A stretch of 64,000 nt of DNA from Flavobacteriales bacterium (GCA_019912395.1 JAIOIH010000042.1:1-64000); one strand, 5' to 3'. Positions 26,886 to 37,795 are shown, numbered from the stretch's first letter. The notes: generated from the letters alone by a model not told the origin. A program made the numbers and translations.

Positions 26886-28802
26886 ATGCGCTCCCTCCCT
26901 TTTGCAGCCTTGATCCTGGCCACCCTCCCGGTCCTCTCCCAGACCGACTACGACCCCGAGATCATCCAACAGATCGCCCGCAATGAACAGCATCGCCCGC
27001 TGTTGGATGCTGCCCGAAGCAGTGGACCCGCCACGCGCGGCTTCGACATGAAATACCTGCGCTGCGCGTGGGAGCTGGACCCAGCAGTCCGTTACATCAG
27101 CGGCTCGGTCACCTCGTGGTTCACCGCCACTACGGACCTGGACGAACTGCTCTTCGACCTGAGCGACAGCCTGATGGTGGATGCCGTCACCCGGAACGGC
27201 AGTGCGCTCTCCTTTACCCACGGCACCAACGACCAACTGGTGATCACCTTGCCGACCACCGTCCCTGCCGGCCAACTGGATTCCGTAACGGTGACCTACC
27301 ACGGGGTGCCGCCGAATACCGGCTTTGGGAGCTTCGAGACCGATACCCATGCGGGCGTGCCCGCGTTGTGGACGTTGAGCGAACCCTACGGTGCGAAGGA
27401 TTGGTGGCCGTGCAAGCAAGACCTCAATGACAAGATCGACTCCCTCGATACGTATGTCACTTCGCCCGACAGCTACCGCGTTGCCGGCAATGGCCTGTTG
27501 ATGGCCCCCGACACCTTGGGCGATCACATTACGTGGCATTGGCGGCATCGCCACCCGATCGCCCATTACCTCATCGCCACGGCGGTGACCAACTACCAGG
27601 TGGATGAGCAATACGCCCAGTTGAGCACGGACAGCCTGCTGATGCTGAGCTATGCCTACCCGGAGGACTTCAATTTGGTCTCCGGTGCAGCGACCTACCT
27701 GCTGCCGCGGATCACATTCTTCGACCAGCTCTTCGGGCCCTACCCGTTCGCCAACGAGAAATACGGTCACGCGCAATTCGGCTGGGGCGGCGGCATGGAG
27801 CACCAGACCATGAGCTTCATGGGTTCATTCCATCCCGAGATCATGGCCCATGAGCTGGCCCACCAGTGGTTCGGCGACAAGGTGACCTGCGGCAGCTGGG
27901 CCGATATCTGGCTGAACGAAGGATTCGCCACCTACCTCAGCGGCTTGGCCTACGAACACTTCTCCCCCAACTCCTGGAACATCTGGAAGCGGGACAAGAT
28001 CCTCAGCGTCACCAGCCAACCGGATGGAAGTGTGTTCTGCCCGGACACGAACAACATCGGGCGGCTGTTCAGCAGCAGGCTCACCTACAACAAGGGAGCG
28101 ATGGTGATCCACATGCTCCGCTGGGTTTGTGGGGATAGCGCATTCTACCAAGGCGTCCGCAATTATTTGGAGGACCCCGACCTGGCCTACGGCTCGGCCA
28201 CCACCGCCGATCTGCAAGCTCATTTGGAAGCCACTTCAGGACTGGACCTCACCGGCTTTTTGGCGGATTGGTTCACGGGTGAAGGCTATCCCTCTTACAC
28301 CACCATCTGGTCGCAGGATGCTGCCGGGGTGGTCACCGTCTCGCTTTCCCAGGTCACCTCTCACCCATCGGTGGACTTCTTCGAACTGCCCGTGCCCTTG
28401 CGCTTCAGCGCTGGCGGCATGGACAGCACGGTAGTATTGGACAACACCAGCAACGACCAGCTCTTCTACTTCCACCTGCCTTTCGCCGTGGATACGGTGG
28501 CCTTCGACCCGGATCGCTGGCTGATCAGCGCCCAGAACTTCACCACCTCCGTGGCGGACCTCGGTGCTGATCGTTCCGCCTTGGTCCTCTTCCCCAACCC
28601 CGCCAAGGACCGGATCACGTGGAACGTGCCTGCTTCGTTCCCAATGCTGAGCGCACGCGTGCTCGATGCGCTGGGCCGGGTGGTGATGAGCGCGAACCCC
28701 AGAGCCGGCAGCCTGGACATCTCGGAGCTTTCCCACGGCAGCTACCTGCTGGAATTGCGAGGGCCTTCGGGGCCGCTGCGGGCGCGCTTCGTCAAGGAGT
28801 GA
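26886..28802 (+). CDS. M1 family aminopeptidase with T9SS type A sorting domain
   Basis: GGGMEHQTMSF; HELAHQWFGDKVTCGSWADIWLNEGFATY; C-terminal LFPNPAKDRITWNV...GSYLLELRG. Confidence 0.95.
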   Translation: MRSLPFAALILATLPVLSQTDYDPEIIQQIARNEQHRPLLDAARSSGPATRGFDMKYLRCAWELDPAVRYISGSVTSWFTATTDLDELLFDLSDSLMVDAVTRNGSALSFTHGTNDQLVITLPTTVPAGQLDSVTVTYHGVPPNTGFGSFETDTHAGVPALWTLSEPYGAKDWWPCKQDLNDKIDSLDTYVTSPDSYRVAGNGLLMAPDTLGDHITWHWRHRHPIAHYLIATAVTNYQVDEQYAQLSTDSLLMLSYAYPEDFNLVSGAATYLLPRITFFDQLFGPYPFANEKYGHAQFGWGGGMEHQTMSFMGSFHPEIMAHELAHQWFGDKVTCGSWADIWLNEGFATYLSGLAYEHFSPNSWNIWKRDKILSVTSQPDGSVFCPDTNNIGRLFSSRLTYNKGAMVIHMLRWVCGDSAFYQGVRNYLEDPDLAYGSATTADLQAHLEATSGLDLTGFLADWFTGEGYPSYTTIWSQDAAGVVTVSLSQVTSHPSVDFFELPVPLRFSAGGMDSTVVLDNTSNDQLFYFHLPFAVDTVAFDPDRWLISAQNFTTSVADLGADRSALVLFPNPAKDRITWNVPASFPMLSARVLDALGRVVMSANPRAGSLDISELSHGSYLLELRGPSGPLRARFVKE

Positions 28803-29388
28803 TCAGCCCCGCCAACATGCGAGCAACGTACTTGCCGATCACATCGAACTCCACGTTCACCGGATCGCCGGGCATCAGCGATCGGAACGTGGTATGCGCG
28901 TAGGTGTAGGGGATCACTGCTACGCTGAAGGAAGATCCTTCGAGCGCCGCGATGGTGAGGCTCACGCCGTTCAGGCATACGGAACCCTTATCCACCAACA
29001 GCTCGCTTCTTTTTGGCAAGGCGAACGTGAACCACCAACTCCCGTCGCGCTCCTCCACTCCGGTACACGTCACCAGGGTGTCCACATGGCCTTGCACCAT
29101 GTGTCCATCGAGGCGGTCGCCGATGCGCAGGCTGCGCTCCAGGTTCACGCCATCCCCGGCCTTGAGCGCACCGAGATTGCTGCGTTGCCGGGTCTCTTCC
29201 ACGGCCGTTACGAGGAAGCGGTCATCCAGCACTTCCGTCACCGTGAGGCAGACGCCGTTGTGCGAAACGCTCTGGTCAACGCGCAGGTCCGGTGCCATGC
29301 GCGCTTTGATAACAAGATCGGTGTTGCTGCCAGCAGTGTTCACTTCCACCACCTCGCCCACTTCCTCCACGATACCGGTGAACATCAA
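28792..29388 (-). CDS. ribE: Riboflavin synthase alpha subunit
   Basis: MFTGIVEEVGEV; VSHNGVCLTVTEV; DGHMVQGHVDT; FDVIGKYVARML. Confidence 0.97.
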   Translation of the reverse strand: MMFTGIVEEVGEVVEVNTAGSNTDLVIKARMAPDLRVDQSVSHNGVCLTVTEVLDDRFLVTAVEETRQRSNLGALKAGDGVNLERSLRIGDRLDGHMVQGHVDTLVTCTGVEERDGSWWFTFALPKRSELLVDKGSVCLNGVSLTIAALEGSSFSVAVIPYTYAHTTFRSLMPGDPVNVEFDVIGKYVARMLAGLITP

Positions 29389-32039
29389 TTCTGCTGCGCG
29401 TGGTTGCCTCCGAGGAGGTGAACATAGCCTTTCAGCACTTCCGGCACGGTGCCTTCCAGCCGCTTGAAGAAGACCTTGCAGACGTAGAAGTACACGCCGT
29501 CCGGCACGGGCTCGCCCTCATTGTTCAAGGTGCCGTTCCACTTGATCTCGGGATCCTGCGTGGTGAAGATCACCTGTCCCCAACGATTGAAGACCTGCAG
29601 GTCGATCTCCTTCACGCCCCGGTAGGGGAAGGGGATGAAAAAGTCGTTCACACGATCGCTGTTCGGCGAAAAGACGTTCGGCAAGGTGTATTCCGGACAA
29701 TTGTCACCGCACACCTGGTTGCTGAAGTCGCTCTCGTTGCCCACGGTATCGATCGCGGTGACCACGTAACAGCCGGCCACCGAACTGCCATCGGTATGGT
29801 TGAAGGTGGTATCCTCCGCGCCGGTGATGGTATGGATCAGCTCCATGTCGCCACCCAAGCTGTCGGTGAAGTAGATGTTGTAGCGCCAGGTATCATTCGC
29901 GCAGCTGTTGTTGGGGTTGTTCCACGTGAGCGTGTTCAACGGGATCTCGCAATCGTTCACGATGGTAAGCGTGGGTGGGCACGGCGGCGTGAGATCCACG
30001 GGTACTGTACAGGTCTCTTGGCTGAAGTTGATCAGCGGCGAAATGATGGCCGGATCATCATACGCGCCGTAGGCCTTCACGTAGTAGCAGTACTCCTCGC
30101 CGTTCACCAGGCCGGTATCAACATATTCCGGCGTGGTGGTGCTTCCGATAAAGGTGAACACCCCGCCGATCTGCCGGTACACATCGAATTGCGTGTTGAT
30201 CCATGGCGTTGCATGCGTGATGTGCAGGGTGACCTGCTCGTCGTTGGGTTCGGGTACAAGGAACAGGCTGGACGCCGTATTGCTCGGTCCGACCAGCGTA
30301 TTGCCATTGTCGCCGTACAGATCCACGCGGTAGGCATGTCCGGTGGTACGGGTATCCAGTCCTTGATCCAAAAAGGTCGTGTCGGGATGGGCGAGGTACG
30401 GCGATGTGGAACTTGTATGGATCAACTGGTTGGCTGTGGAAAGGCCATCGCCACGGTAGAGCTTGAAGAGATACGGGCCGGGGAATTGCGCAGTGTCCAG
30501 ATCGAAGGCATTGCTCCAGCGTATGGTATCCTCCCCGGCGCTGTTGTCCGTTATGCCCACGCTCACGTGCGTCATGATGGGTACATCGCGCTGCAGCAGG
30601 TTGCAGAATTCCTCGCTGGCGTAGCTCTGGGCGCCATCCGCGAAGGTGGCCACCACCATGTAGCAATAGGTGATCCCGAAGGCCAGACCGGCATCGGTAT
30701 AGGACGTACTGTTCACTCCGGTTGTGCTCCCGATGTATTGGTAGCCCGTGTAGGCCGGAACGCCCGTCTCACAAGGCCCGTGTACAAAGCCGAAGGAACC
30801 CTGCCTGCGATAGATGCGATAGCCGTTGGCATTGGAGCATACGCTCGCGTCCCACGCCAGTTGCATCACACCACCGTCCGGCGTTGCCGTTGGGTTCTGC
30901 GGGGCCGGTGCCACCACGGTGATGAACATCGTTTCGTAATCCTGCAACTGCACCACGTTGTAATTGTCGCGTGCAGTGAAGACCACTTGGTAGGGCTGTT
31001 GCCTGACGTGGGAGCAGTTGGTATTCCACCCGAAGGTGCCAAAAACGATGTTCTGGGAAGGGGAGGAATTGAAGATCGCCGGAGAACTGGTTACTTGGAA
31101 CGGCCCTCCAAGGGCATCCAGCGTGATGGTCTGTCCGGCATCGGGGTCCGTGGCCTGCACGCTGAAGGTGAGCAAGGTGCCCGCCTCCACGCAGGTGTCG
31201 TTCACCTCCGCGATCACGGGCGGTCTGTTGTTGCATGGCCCCACGATCACCTGCATGTCGCGCTCCACCCAGCCGATGCTGACCCAATGCCCGTTGATCA
31301 GGCGCCATTCGCGCACGATGAAAGCGATGTTGTAGATCCCGGATTGTTGCGGGGCATCCCAAGTAATGGTGCCGGTAACGGGATCGATGGAATACTGGTT
31401 GTTCGCTCCGGGCATCACCTGGTTCGGGAACTGGTACCCGGGGATCGGATCGCCAAAGCCATCCCCGTTCAGGTCGCCCCCCAAGCAGACCACCGTTTCG
31501 AATGAAAGGCTGTCCCCATCGGTATCGTAGGCGCCCGGGTTATGCACCCATAGTTGGCCAAGGCAGGCGTTCTGGATGGGCGGATTGAGGAAACGGGGGC
31601 TGCAATTGTTGCCCGCCACGCTGATCACCAGCTGGGTCTGCACGCACATCGGCACGTTCACCGAGCCGGGAATGTTCACCACATCGGCCACGCGGTTGGG
31701 GTCGATGTACTGCAGGAGATAAACGCCCGGACCGGGATAGACGTGCTGGTGGATGTAGAGGTTCCGCTGGGTGCTGATCCCCGCCACAACTACCGGTGTT
31801 GCTGAATCCCTTTGTATGGTGTCCAACGGTGTTCCATCGCCCCAATCCAAGATGAACTCCGGCCGGTCCGCTTGGGAGTTGGGGTTGGTGTAGGTGATGA
31901 TGGTGACCTCGTAAGTCAAGCCGCTGTCACTGCCCACATGGCACACCAGAATTTCACCCGCTTCATTGTGGGTGGCACGTGCCGTAAAGGCAAGGGCCAG
32001 CAGGACGCATGCCACAAGAGCGCGGAGAAAGCCGTTCAT
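29385..32039 (-). CDS. T9SS-type secreted multidomain protein (Fn3-like repeats, gliding motility-associated C-terminal domain)
   Basis: signal peptide MNGFLRALVACVLLALAFTARA; YTLPNVFSPNSDRVNDFFIPFPYRGVKEIDLQVFNRWGQVIFTT. Confidence 0.9.
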   Translation of the reverse strand: MNGFLRALVACVLLALAFTARATHNEAGEILVCHVGSDSGLTYEVTIITYTNPNSQADRPEFILDWGDGTPLDTIQRDSATPVVVAGISTQRNLYIHQHVYPGPGVYLLQYIDPNRVADVVNIPGSVNVPMCVQTQLVISVAGNNCSPRFLNPPIQNACLGQLWVHNPGAYDTDGDSLSFETVVCLGGDLNGDGFGDPIPGYQFPNQVMPGANNQYSIDPVTGTITWDAPQQSGIYNIAFIVREWRLINGHWVSIGWVERDMQVIVGPCNNRPPVIAEVNDTCVEAGTLLTFSVQATDPDAGQTITLDALGGPFQVTSSPAIFNSSPSQNIVFGTFGWNTNCSHVRQQPYQVVFTARDNYNVVQLQDYETMFITVVAPAPQNPTATPDGGVMQLAWDASVCSNANGYRIYRRQGSFGFVHGPCETGVPAYTGYQYIGSTTGVNSTSYTDAGLAFGITYCYMVVATFADGAQSYASEEFCNLLQRDVPIMTHVSVGITDNSAGEDTIRWSNAFDLDTAQFPGPYLFKLYRGDGLSTANQLIHTSSTSPYLAHPDTTFLDQGLDTRTTGHAYRVDLYGDNGNTLVGPSNTASSLFLVPEPNDEQVTLHITHATPWINTQFDVYRQIGGVFTFIGSTTTPEYVDTGLVNGEEYCYYVKAYGAYDDPAIISPLINFSQETCTVPVDLTPPCPPTLTIVNDCEIPLNTLTWNNPNNSCANDTWRYNIYFTDSLGGDMELIHTITGAEDTTFNHTDGSSVAGCYVVTAIDTVGNESDFSNQVCGDNCPEYTLPNVFSPNSDRVNDFFIPFPYRGVKEIDLQVFNRWGQVIFTTQDPEIKWNGTLNNEGEPVPDGVYFYVCKVFFKRLEGTVPEVLKGYVHLLGGNHAQQN

Positions 32040-32243
32040 AGTTGCTACAAAGTACGTGAATTTCGGGGCTTGTAGTTGTGGCATTGGATACCGTTGCATG
32101 ATCGAGAGGTACCGTTGGCCGGTGCGTTCCGCTGGAATTGCGGGCTCCGCCCATCGCGATATGATCAAGGGACGGGCAGGTGCGCCACTTGGGGAAGTTA
32201 TCTTCGGCCTCTCTTTTGCCCACCACATAACCCGTTCAAGGCC

Positions 32244-33677
32244 ATGCTTCAGATCACCAAGACCACTCGTGTTTCCGGTGCCAAGGATCTCTTGGTGATC
32301 CTGACCGACAACGCCCAATTGCGGGGCATCGGCCTGGAGCGCAACGACCACCAATACCTTCTGGAACAGTTGAAGGACGAGCCGCTGATGGCCACCTGCG
32401 ACATCAGTGGCCGCCTGGTGATGGTACACCAAGTGCGCAAGGGGAGCACCTCCCAGCAATTGGAGCGCGCCCGACAGGCCGGCAACGCCATGGCCCTGAA
32501 GCTGATCGCGACCAAGCGGGAAGAGGCACAGGCAGTGAGCTTGCAGGGTGATCCCGCGCTCACCTTGGCCTTGCTTGAAGGCGCCACCTTGGGCGCATAT
32601 ACCTTCAACCGCCACAAAACGGGCGACCAGCCACGCACCTTGAAAAAGCTGGGGCTGATCGCTACGGAAGTGAAGGCCCCGGCCCTGCAGGAATTGCTGG
32701 ACGTATGCGAGGCCAACCTCACCGCCCGCGACCTGGTGAACGAACCCGTTTCGCACCTCAGCGCCGTGCAGCTTGGCCAAGCAGCGCAGAAGCTCGGGAA
32801 AAGTGCCGGCTTCACCACTAAGGTGATGAACAAGAAGCAGATAGAAGCTGAAAAGATGGGCGGCCTGCTCGCGGTGAACCAAGGCAGCATCGATCCGCCA
32901 GTGTTCATCGTAATGGAATGGAAGCCGAAAGGCGCGGTGAACAAGAAGCCGGTGGTGCTGGTGGGCAAAGGCGTGGTGTATGACACCGGTGGCCTCAGCC
33001 TGAAGCCCACGCCCAACAGCATGGACGCGATGAAATGCGACATGGCAGGCGCCGCCGCGGTGATCGGAGCGATCACCGCCGTGGCCAAGCGCAAGCTCCC
33101 CGTGCATGTGGTGGCCTTGGTGCCATCCACGGATAACCGCCCCGGTGGAAGGGCCTTCGCCCCCGGCGATGTACTGAAGATGCACAGCGGCCTCACCGTG
33201 GAAAACCTCAACTCCGACGCGGAAGGTCGCTTGATCCTGGCCGATGCGCTCAGCTACGGCGAACGCTACGATGCCGAGACCATCTTCACCATTGCCACCC
33301 TCACCGGGGCTGCATCCCGGGCCATCGGCACCTACGGCACCGTGACCATGGGCACCGCCACGGAACAGCAGTTCGCCCTGCTTCACGAGGCTGCCGACTC
33401 CACATATGAGCGCGTGGCCCGCATGCCTTTCTGGGATGAATACGGGGAGGAGATCAAGAGCGATATCGCCGATATGAAGAACATCGGCGGTCCGCTGGCA
33501 GGCCAGATCACCGCCGGGAAGTTCCTGGCGCGCTATACCACCAAACCCTTCATCCACCTCGACATCGCGGGTCCCTCTTTCCTGGACAAACGCGACCATT
33601 ACCGCACCAAGGGCGGCTCCGGAGTAGGGGTGCGCCTGTTGTTCGAATTCATCAAGCGCCGGGCATCGGCCAAGTGA
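32244..33677 (+). CDS. pepA: Leucyl aminopeptidase (M17)
   Basis: GKGVVYDTGGLSLKP; MKCDMAGAAAVIG; NSDAEGRLILADAL; HLDIAGPSF. Confidence 0.96.
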   Translation: MLQITKTTRVSGAKDLLVILTDNAQLRGIGLERNDHQYLLEQLKDEPLMATCDISGRLVMVHQVRKGSTSQQLERARQAGNAMALKLIATKREEAQAVSLQGDPALTLALLEGATLGAYTFNRHKTGDQPRTLKKLGLIATEVKAPALQELLDVCEANLTARDLVNEPVSHLSAVQLGQAAQKLGKSAGFTTKVMNKKQIEAEKMGGLLAVNQGSIDPPVFIVMEWKPKGAVNKKPVVLVGKGVVYDTGGLSLKPTPNSMDAMKCDMAGAAAVIGAITAVAKRKLPVHVVALVPSTDNRPGGRAFAPGDVLKMHSGLTVENLNSDAEGRLILADALSYGERYDAETIFTIATLTGAASRAIGTYGTVTMGTATEQQFALLHEAADSTYERVARMPFWDEYGEEIKSDIADMKNIGGPLAGQITAGKFLARYTTKPFIHLDIAGPSFLDKRDHYRTKGGSGVGVRLLFEFIKRRASAK

Positions 33678-33687
33678 CCACCTGACC

Positions 33688-34758
33688 ATGACCGAAGGAC
33701 CAGTGCGTGTGGGCATCAGTTGCGGAGACCTCAACGGTATCGGCCTTGAGGTGATCTTGAAAACCTTCGAGGACTCGCGGTTGTTGCAGGAGATCACCCC
33801 GGTGCTGTACTGCGGCGCCAAGGCTGTCAGCGTCCATCGCAAGTACATGGGCGGTGGTGAGCAAATGCAGGTGAACGGCATCGCGAACGCGCAGGATGCC
33901 ATACCGAAAAAATTGAACGTGGTGCATGTCTGGGAGGATGAAGCACCCATTGAGCCCGGCGTACCCTCGGGCACAGCGGCCAGCTATGCCATCCAGAGCC
34001 TGGAAGCCGCAGCCCAGGACCTGAGCGCCGGCAAGGTGGACGTGCTGGTGACCGCCCCCATCGACAAGCACAGCATGGAGCAGGCGGGCTTCGCTTTTCC
34101 CGGCCACACGGAATTCCTGGCCCACATGGCCGGCGGGGATGCCGAGGTGCTGATGCTCCTGGTGAGCGAGAACTTGCGCGTGGGCACCGTTACGGGGCAC
34201 ATCCCCCTGAAGGACGTGGCCAATGCCGTCACCACGGAACGGATCCTGATAAAGGCCCGCCTGATGCACCAAAGCCTGGAACGTGATTTTGGGATCAACG
34301 GCCCCAAGATCGCCATCCTGGGCCTCAACCCGCACGCCGGGGACAGCGGCACCCTTGGCAGCGAGGACAAGGAGCGCATCCTGCCCGCAGTGCGCAAGCT
34401 CAACGAGGAGGGTATCCTCGCCATGGGTCCATTTCCCGCTGACGGCTTCTTCGGAAGCGGCAGCTACACCCACTTCGATGGCGTGCTGGCCATGTACCAC
34501 GACCAGGGCCTCGCCCCGTTCAAGGCGCTCAGCTTCGGCCATGGGGTGAACTACACCGCCGGCCTGCCCATCGTACGCACCAGCCCCGACCACGGCACGG
34601 GCCTCGATATTGCGGGAAAGGGCGTCGCCGATGAGGGTTCGTTCCGCCATGCGGTATGGCTGGCCTGCGATATCCTGCGGAGTCGGGAAGCCTACAAGGC
34701 CATGACGGCCAACCCGTTGCAGCCACAGAAGCGGGAGAAGGAAAGGAAGCAGCGCTAG
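33688..34758 (+). CDS. pdxA: 4-hydroxythreonine-4-phosphate dehydrogenase
   Basis: GISCGDLNGIGLEVI; VTAPIDKHSMEQAGFAFPGHTEFLA; LGLNPHAGDSGTLG; YHDQGLAPFKAL; RTSPDHGTGLDIAGKG. Confidence 0.97.
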   Translation: MTEGPVRVGISCGDLNGIGLEVILKTFEDSRLLQEITPVLYCGAKAVSVHRKYMGGGEQMQVNGIANAQDAIPKKLNVVHVWEDEAPIEPGVPSGTAASYAIQSLEAAAQDLSAGKVDVLVTAPIDKHSMEQAGFAFPGHTEFLAHMAGGDAEVLMLLVSENLRVGTVTGHIPLKDVANAVTTERILIKARLMHQSLERDFGINGPKIAILGLNPHAGDSGTLGSEDKERILPAVRKLNEEGILAMGPFPADGFFGSGSYTHFDGVLAMYHDQGLAPFKALSFGHGVNYTAGLPIVRTSPDHGTGLDIAGKGVADEGSFRHAVWLACDILRSREAYKAMTANPLQPQKREKERKQR

Positions 34759-34839
34759 GCTGACGGAAGCCTGAAGGCCGGACGTTCCCCGCATCACGGG
34801 TATCCGTGGTCGCGCGTCTTCGAACAGCCCCACTATGGG

Positions 34840-34940
34840 AGGCACCCCCGCTACGTTCCGTGTGGGCTTCCGCTCGTTCGCGCCGATGCTCGCACACCGG
34901 GTTCGGCCGCATCGTGCCCGGGGTAGCGGGGCATCGGCCG
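34840..34940. other. Candidate structured intergenic region with nested inverted repeats
   Basis: CCCCGCTAC (34846-34854) / GTAGCGGGG (34923-34931); GCCGATGC / GCATCGGC; no recognisable coding. Confidence 0.3.
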
Positions 34941-34990
34941 TGGCACCCCATGAATGGGCCGGGCCAAATTGCGTCTTTCGAATTGGTGGT

Positions 34991-35024
34991 TTGATCGCAC
35001 ATACCCCGGATCTCCGTACATTTG
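34991..35024 (+). promoter_or_regulatory. Bacteroidota-type promoter (TTG ... TAnnTTTG)
   Basis: TTG 34991-34993, 23 nt, TACATTTG 35017-35024; 30 nt upstream of DUF177 ATG. Confidence 0.55.
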
Positions 35025-35054
35025 CCGGTCCTTTCCGGAAAAGGACCCTTCCCG

Positions 35055-35570
35055 ATGGAAGCGCTATCAGAACATACCATCGCCTTCAGCGGCTTGAAGG
35101 ACGGCACACACGAGTTTGACTTCGTGCTGGGGCCGGCCTTTTTCACCGCCACCGGCGTGGAGGAATTCCTGGGCGGGGAGGCGAGCATGCATGTGAGATT
35201 GGAGAAGAGCAGCCATCTGCTGGTAACGTTGATCCATGTGGACGGCCACATCAATATGCTGTGCGACCACTGCAACGCGCCGATGGAACAGCCGATCAAG
35301 GGCGACCAACGGCAGATCTTCAAGCTCTCCGCCGAGAACGAGACCGATGACGACGAGCTGGTGAGCATCGATCCGGGCGCGCATGAGATCAACCTGACGC
35401 ACTACATTTTCGAGTGCATCAGCCTGCACCTGCCCATTCGGCACGTCCATGCCCCCGGCCTGTGCGACCCTGAAGTGGAGGTTGCCCTGGAAAAGGTGCA
35501 AATACACCATGAACCCACACCGGACCCGCGCTGGGCCGTGTTGAACAAATTGAGGAACAAGACCGCTTGA
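35055..35570 (+). CDS. DUF177 / YceD family protein
   Basis: CDHCNAPMEQPIKGDQRQIF; upstream of rpmF as in conserved synteny. Confidence 0.93.
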   Translation: MEALSEHTIAFSGLKDGTHEFDFVLGPAFFTATGVEEFLGGEASMHVRLEKSSHLLVTLIHVDGHINMLCDHCNAPMEQPIKGDQRQIFKLSAENETDDDELVSIDPGAHEINLTHYIFECISLHLPIRHVHAPGLCDPEVEVALEKVQIHHEPTPDPRWAVLNKLRNKTA

Positions 35571-35592
35571 ACGCTTTCATAGCCCCTAGACC

Positions 35593-35784
35593 ATGCCAAA
35601 TCCGAAACGCCGACACTCGAAAACCCGCACTGCGAAGCGCCGCACGCACCAAGTGGCGGGCACACCCACGCTGAGCACCTGCGGCACCACTGGTGAGACG
35701 CATCTTCGCCACCGCGCCTACAAGGTGGGCGATGACCTGATGTACCGCGGGAAGGTGGTGGCCACCAAGGCTTCCGAAGAGTAA
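35593..35784 (+). CDS. rpmF: 50S ribosomal protein L32
   Basis: MPNPKRRHSKTRTAKRRTHQVAG...HLRHRAYKVGDDLMYRGKVV. Confidence 0.97.
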   Translation: MPNPKRRHSKTRTAKRRTHQVAGTPTLSTCGTTGETHLRHRAYKVGDDLMYRGKVVATKASEE

Positions 35785-35813
35785 ACCCGCACGTGACGTC
35801 CCCGGAACCTCGC

Positions 35814-36752
35814 ATGAGGATAGGTGTGGACATCATGGGCAGCGACCACGGTCCGCTGGTGCCCATTCGTGCCTCCGTGCAGGCCGTAAAGGAGCTGCCG
35901 GAGGAGGTACGCCTTGTGCTGATCGGTGATGAGCACACGATCCGCGAAGGTTTGAGCGCGGAGGGCGCTGATGCCGCCCGTTTCGATATCGTTCCCAGTC
36001 GGGACGATATCACCATGAGCGATCATGCCACCAAGGCCTTGGCAGCCAAGCCTGAGAGCAGTATCGCGATCGGCTTCCGGCTGCTGAAGCAGGGCGAACT
36101 GGACGCCTTCGCCAGCACGGGCAACACCGGTGCCATGCTGGTGGGCAGCGTAATGGTGATGAAACCCTCGCCCGGCGTGCTGCGCCCCTGCATCACCAGC
36201 ATCCTTCCCAAGGAGGACGGCAGTTTCGGCCTGCTGGTGGACGTGGGTGCCAATGCGGATTGCAAACCTGAGGTGCTTTTCCAGTTCGGCCTGCTCGGCT
36301 CGCTCTTCGCCAAGCACGTCTATGGGATCCCCCGCCCGAAGGTTGGCTTGTTGAGCATTGGTGAAGAGGAGAAGAAGGGCAATGCACTCACCCTTGCGGC
36401 CCACGCACTGATGAAAGGCACCGAGCGCTTCAACTTCATCGGCAATGTGGAGGGTCGCGATCTTTTCCATGACAAGGCGGACGTGGTGGTGTGCGACGGA
36501 TTCACGGGAAACGTGGTGTTGAAGGCCCTGGAGGGTTTCCATGAGCTGGTGAAGAACCGAGTTGGCAATGACCCCTTCCTGGAACGATTCGATTATCAGA
36601 ACTACGGCGGTACACCGGTGCTCGGAGTGGACGGATGCGTGATCATCGGGCACGGCATCAGCAACGCGCATACGGTGAAGAACATGGTGCTTTTCACCCG
36701 TAAAGTGGTGGAAAGCAAATTGCACCAGCATATCCACCAAGCGTTCCAGTGA
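35814..36752 (+). CDS. plsX: Phosphate acyltransferase PlsX
   Basis: IGVDIMGSDHGP; ASTGNTGAMLVGS; VDVGANADCKPEVL; VCDGFTGNVVLKALEG. Confidence 0.97.
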   Translation: MRIGVDIMGSDHGPLVPIRASVQAVKELPEEVRLVLIGDEHTIREGLSAEGADAARFDIVPSRDDITMSDHATKALAAKPESSIAIGFRLLKQGELDAFASTGNTGAMLVGSVMVMKPSPGVLRPCITSILPKEDGSFGLLVDVGANADCKPEVLFQFGLLGSLFAKHVYGIPRPKVGLLSIGEEEKKGNALTLAAHALMKGTERFNFIGNVEGRDLFHDKADVVVCDGFTGNVVLKALEGFHELVKNRVGNDPFLERFDYQNYGGTPVLGVDGCVIIGHGISNAHTVKNMVLFTRKVVESKLHQHIHQAFQ

Positions 36753-36802
36753 CCATCTTGCGCCATAAAGTCCCCGACTGAGGCAAAGCGGGCATCCCGA
36801 CC

Positions 36803-37795
36803 ATGAACACCACAGCCGCGATCACCGCCGTACACGGATACGTTCCCGAGTTCGTCCTGACCAATGCCATCCTGGAAACGATGGTGGATACCAACGACGC
36901 GTGGATCACCGAGCGCACCGGCATCAAGGAGCGCCGAATACTGAAAGGCAAGGACCAGGGGGTGAGCGTGATGGCCGTGGAGGCCGTGAAGGGCCTTTGC
37001 GCCAAACGCGGCATCGACCCCATGGAGATCGACCTGTTGATCTGCTGCACGGTGACCCCTGACATGCAATTCCCCGCCTCGGCGAACATCATCTGCGACA
37101 AGGCCGGGGCGAAGAACGCCTGGGGCTTCGACCTCAATGCCGCCTGTTCCGGTTTCCTCTATGGGCTGGTGACTGGATCGCAGTTCATTGAGACCGGTAA
37201 GTGCAGGAAGGTGGTGGTGGTGGGTGCGGACAAGATGAGCAGCATCATCGACTACACGGACCGGTCCACCTGCATCATATTCGGGGATGGCGGCGGGGCG
37301 GTGCTGCTGGAGCCGAACACCGAGGGACTGGGCGTGGTGGACAGCATTCTGCGGTCCGACGGCAGCGGTTGCGAGTTCCTTCATCAGAAGGCCGGCGGTT
37401 CCATGCGCCCGGCGAGCATCAGGACCGTGGAGGCCAAGGAGCATTTCGTACACCAGGAGGGCAAGGCGGTGTTCAAGTTCGCGGTGACCAACATGGCCGA
37501 TGTAAGCGCGGAGATCATGGAGCGGAACAAGCTCTCCAGCGACGATGTGGCCTGGCTGGTGCCGCACCAGGCGAACAAGCGCATCATCGACGCCACGGCC
37601 CATCGCATGGGGCTTGACGATAGCAAGGTGATGCTGAACATCCAGAAGTACGGCAACACCACCTCCGGCACCATTCCCCTCTGCCTGTGGGAGTGGGAGA
37701 GCCGATTGAAAAAGGGGGACAACCTGATCCTCTCCGCGTTCGGAGGGGGCTTTACTTGGGGTGCGATCTATCTCAAATGGGCCTACGGCTCCTGA
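36803..37795 (+). CDS. fabH: 3-oxoacyl-ACP synthase III
   Basis: [58 protein letters not shown]. Confidence 0.97.
   Translation: MNTTAAITAVHGYVPEFVLTNAILETMVDTNDAWITERTGIKERRILKGKDQGVSVMAVEAVKGLCAKRGIDPMEIDLLICCTVTPDMQFPASANIICDKAGAKNAWGFDLNAACSGFLYGLVTGSQFIETGKCRKVVVVGADKMSSIIDYTDRSTCIIFGDGGGAVLLEPNTEGLGVVDSILRSDGSGCEFLHQKAGGSMRPASIRTVEAKEHFVHQEGKAVFKFAVTNMADVSAEIMERNKLSSDDVAWLVPHQANKRIIDATAHRMGLDDSKVMLNIQKYGNTTSGTIPLCLWEWESRLKKGDNLILSAFGGGFTWGAIYLKWAYGS

Noticed and set aside
32040-33974. N-terminal 645 codons of the 1529-aa minus-strand ORF (29385..33974)
   Set aside because: Antisense to pepA with low-complexity H/Q/G/V-rich translation; the real secreted protein starts at the signal peptide MNGFLRALVACVLLALAFTARA (32039).
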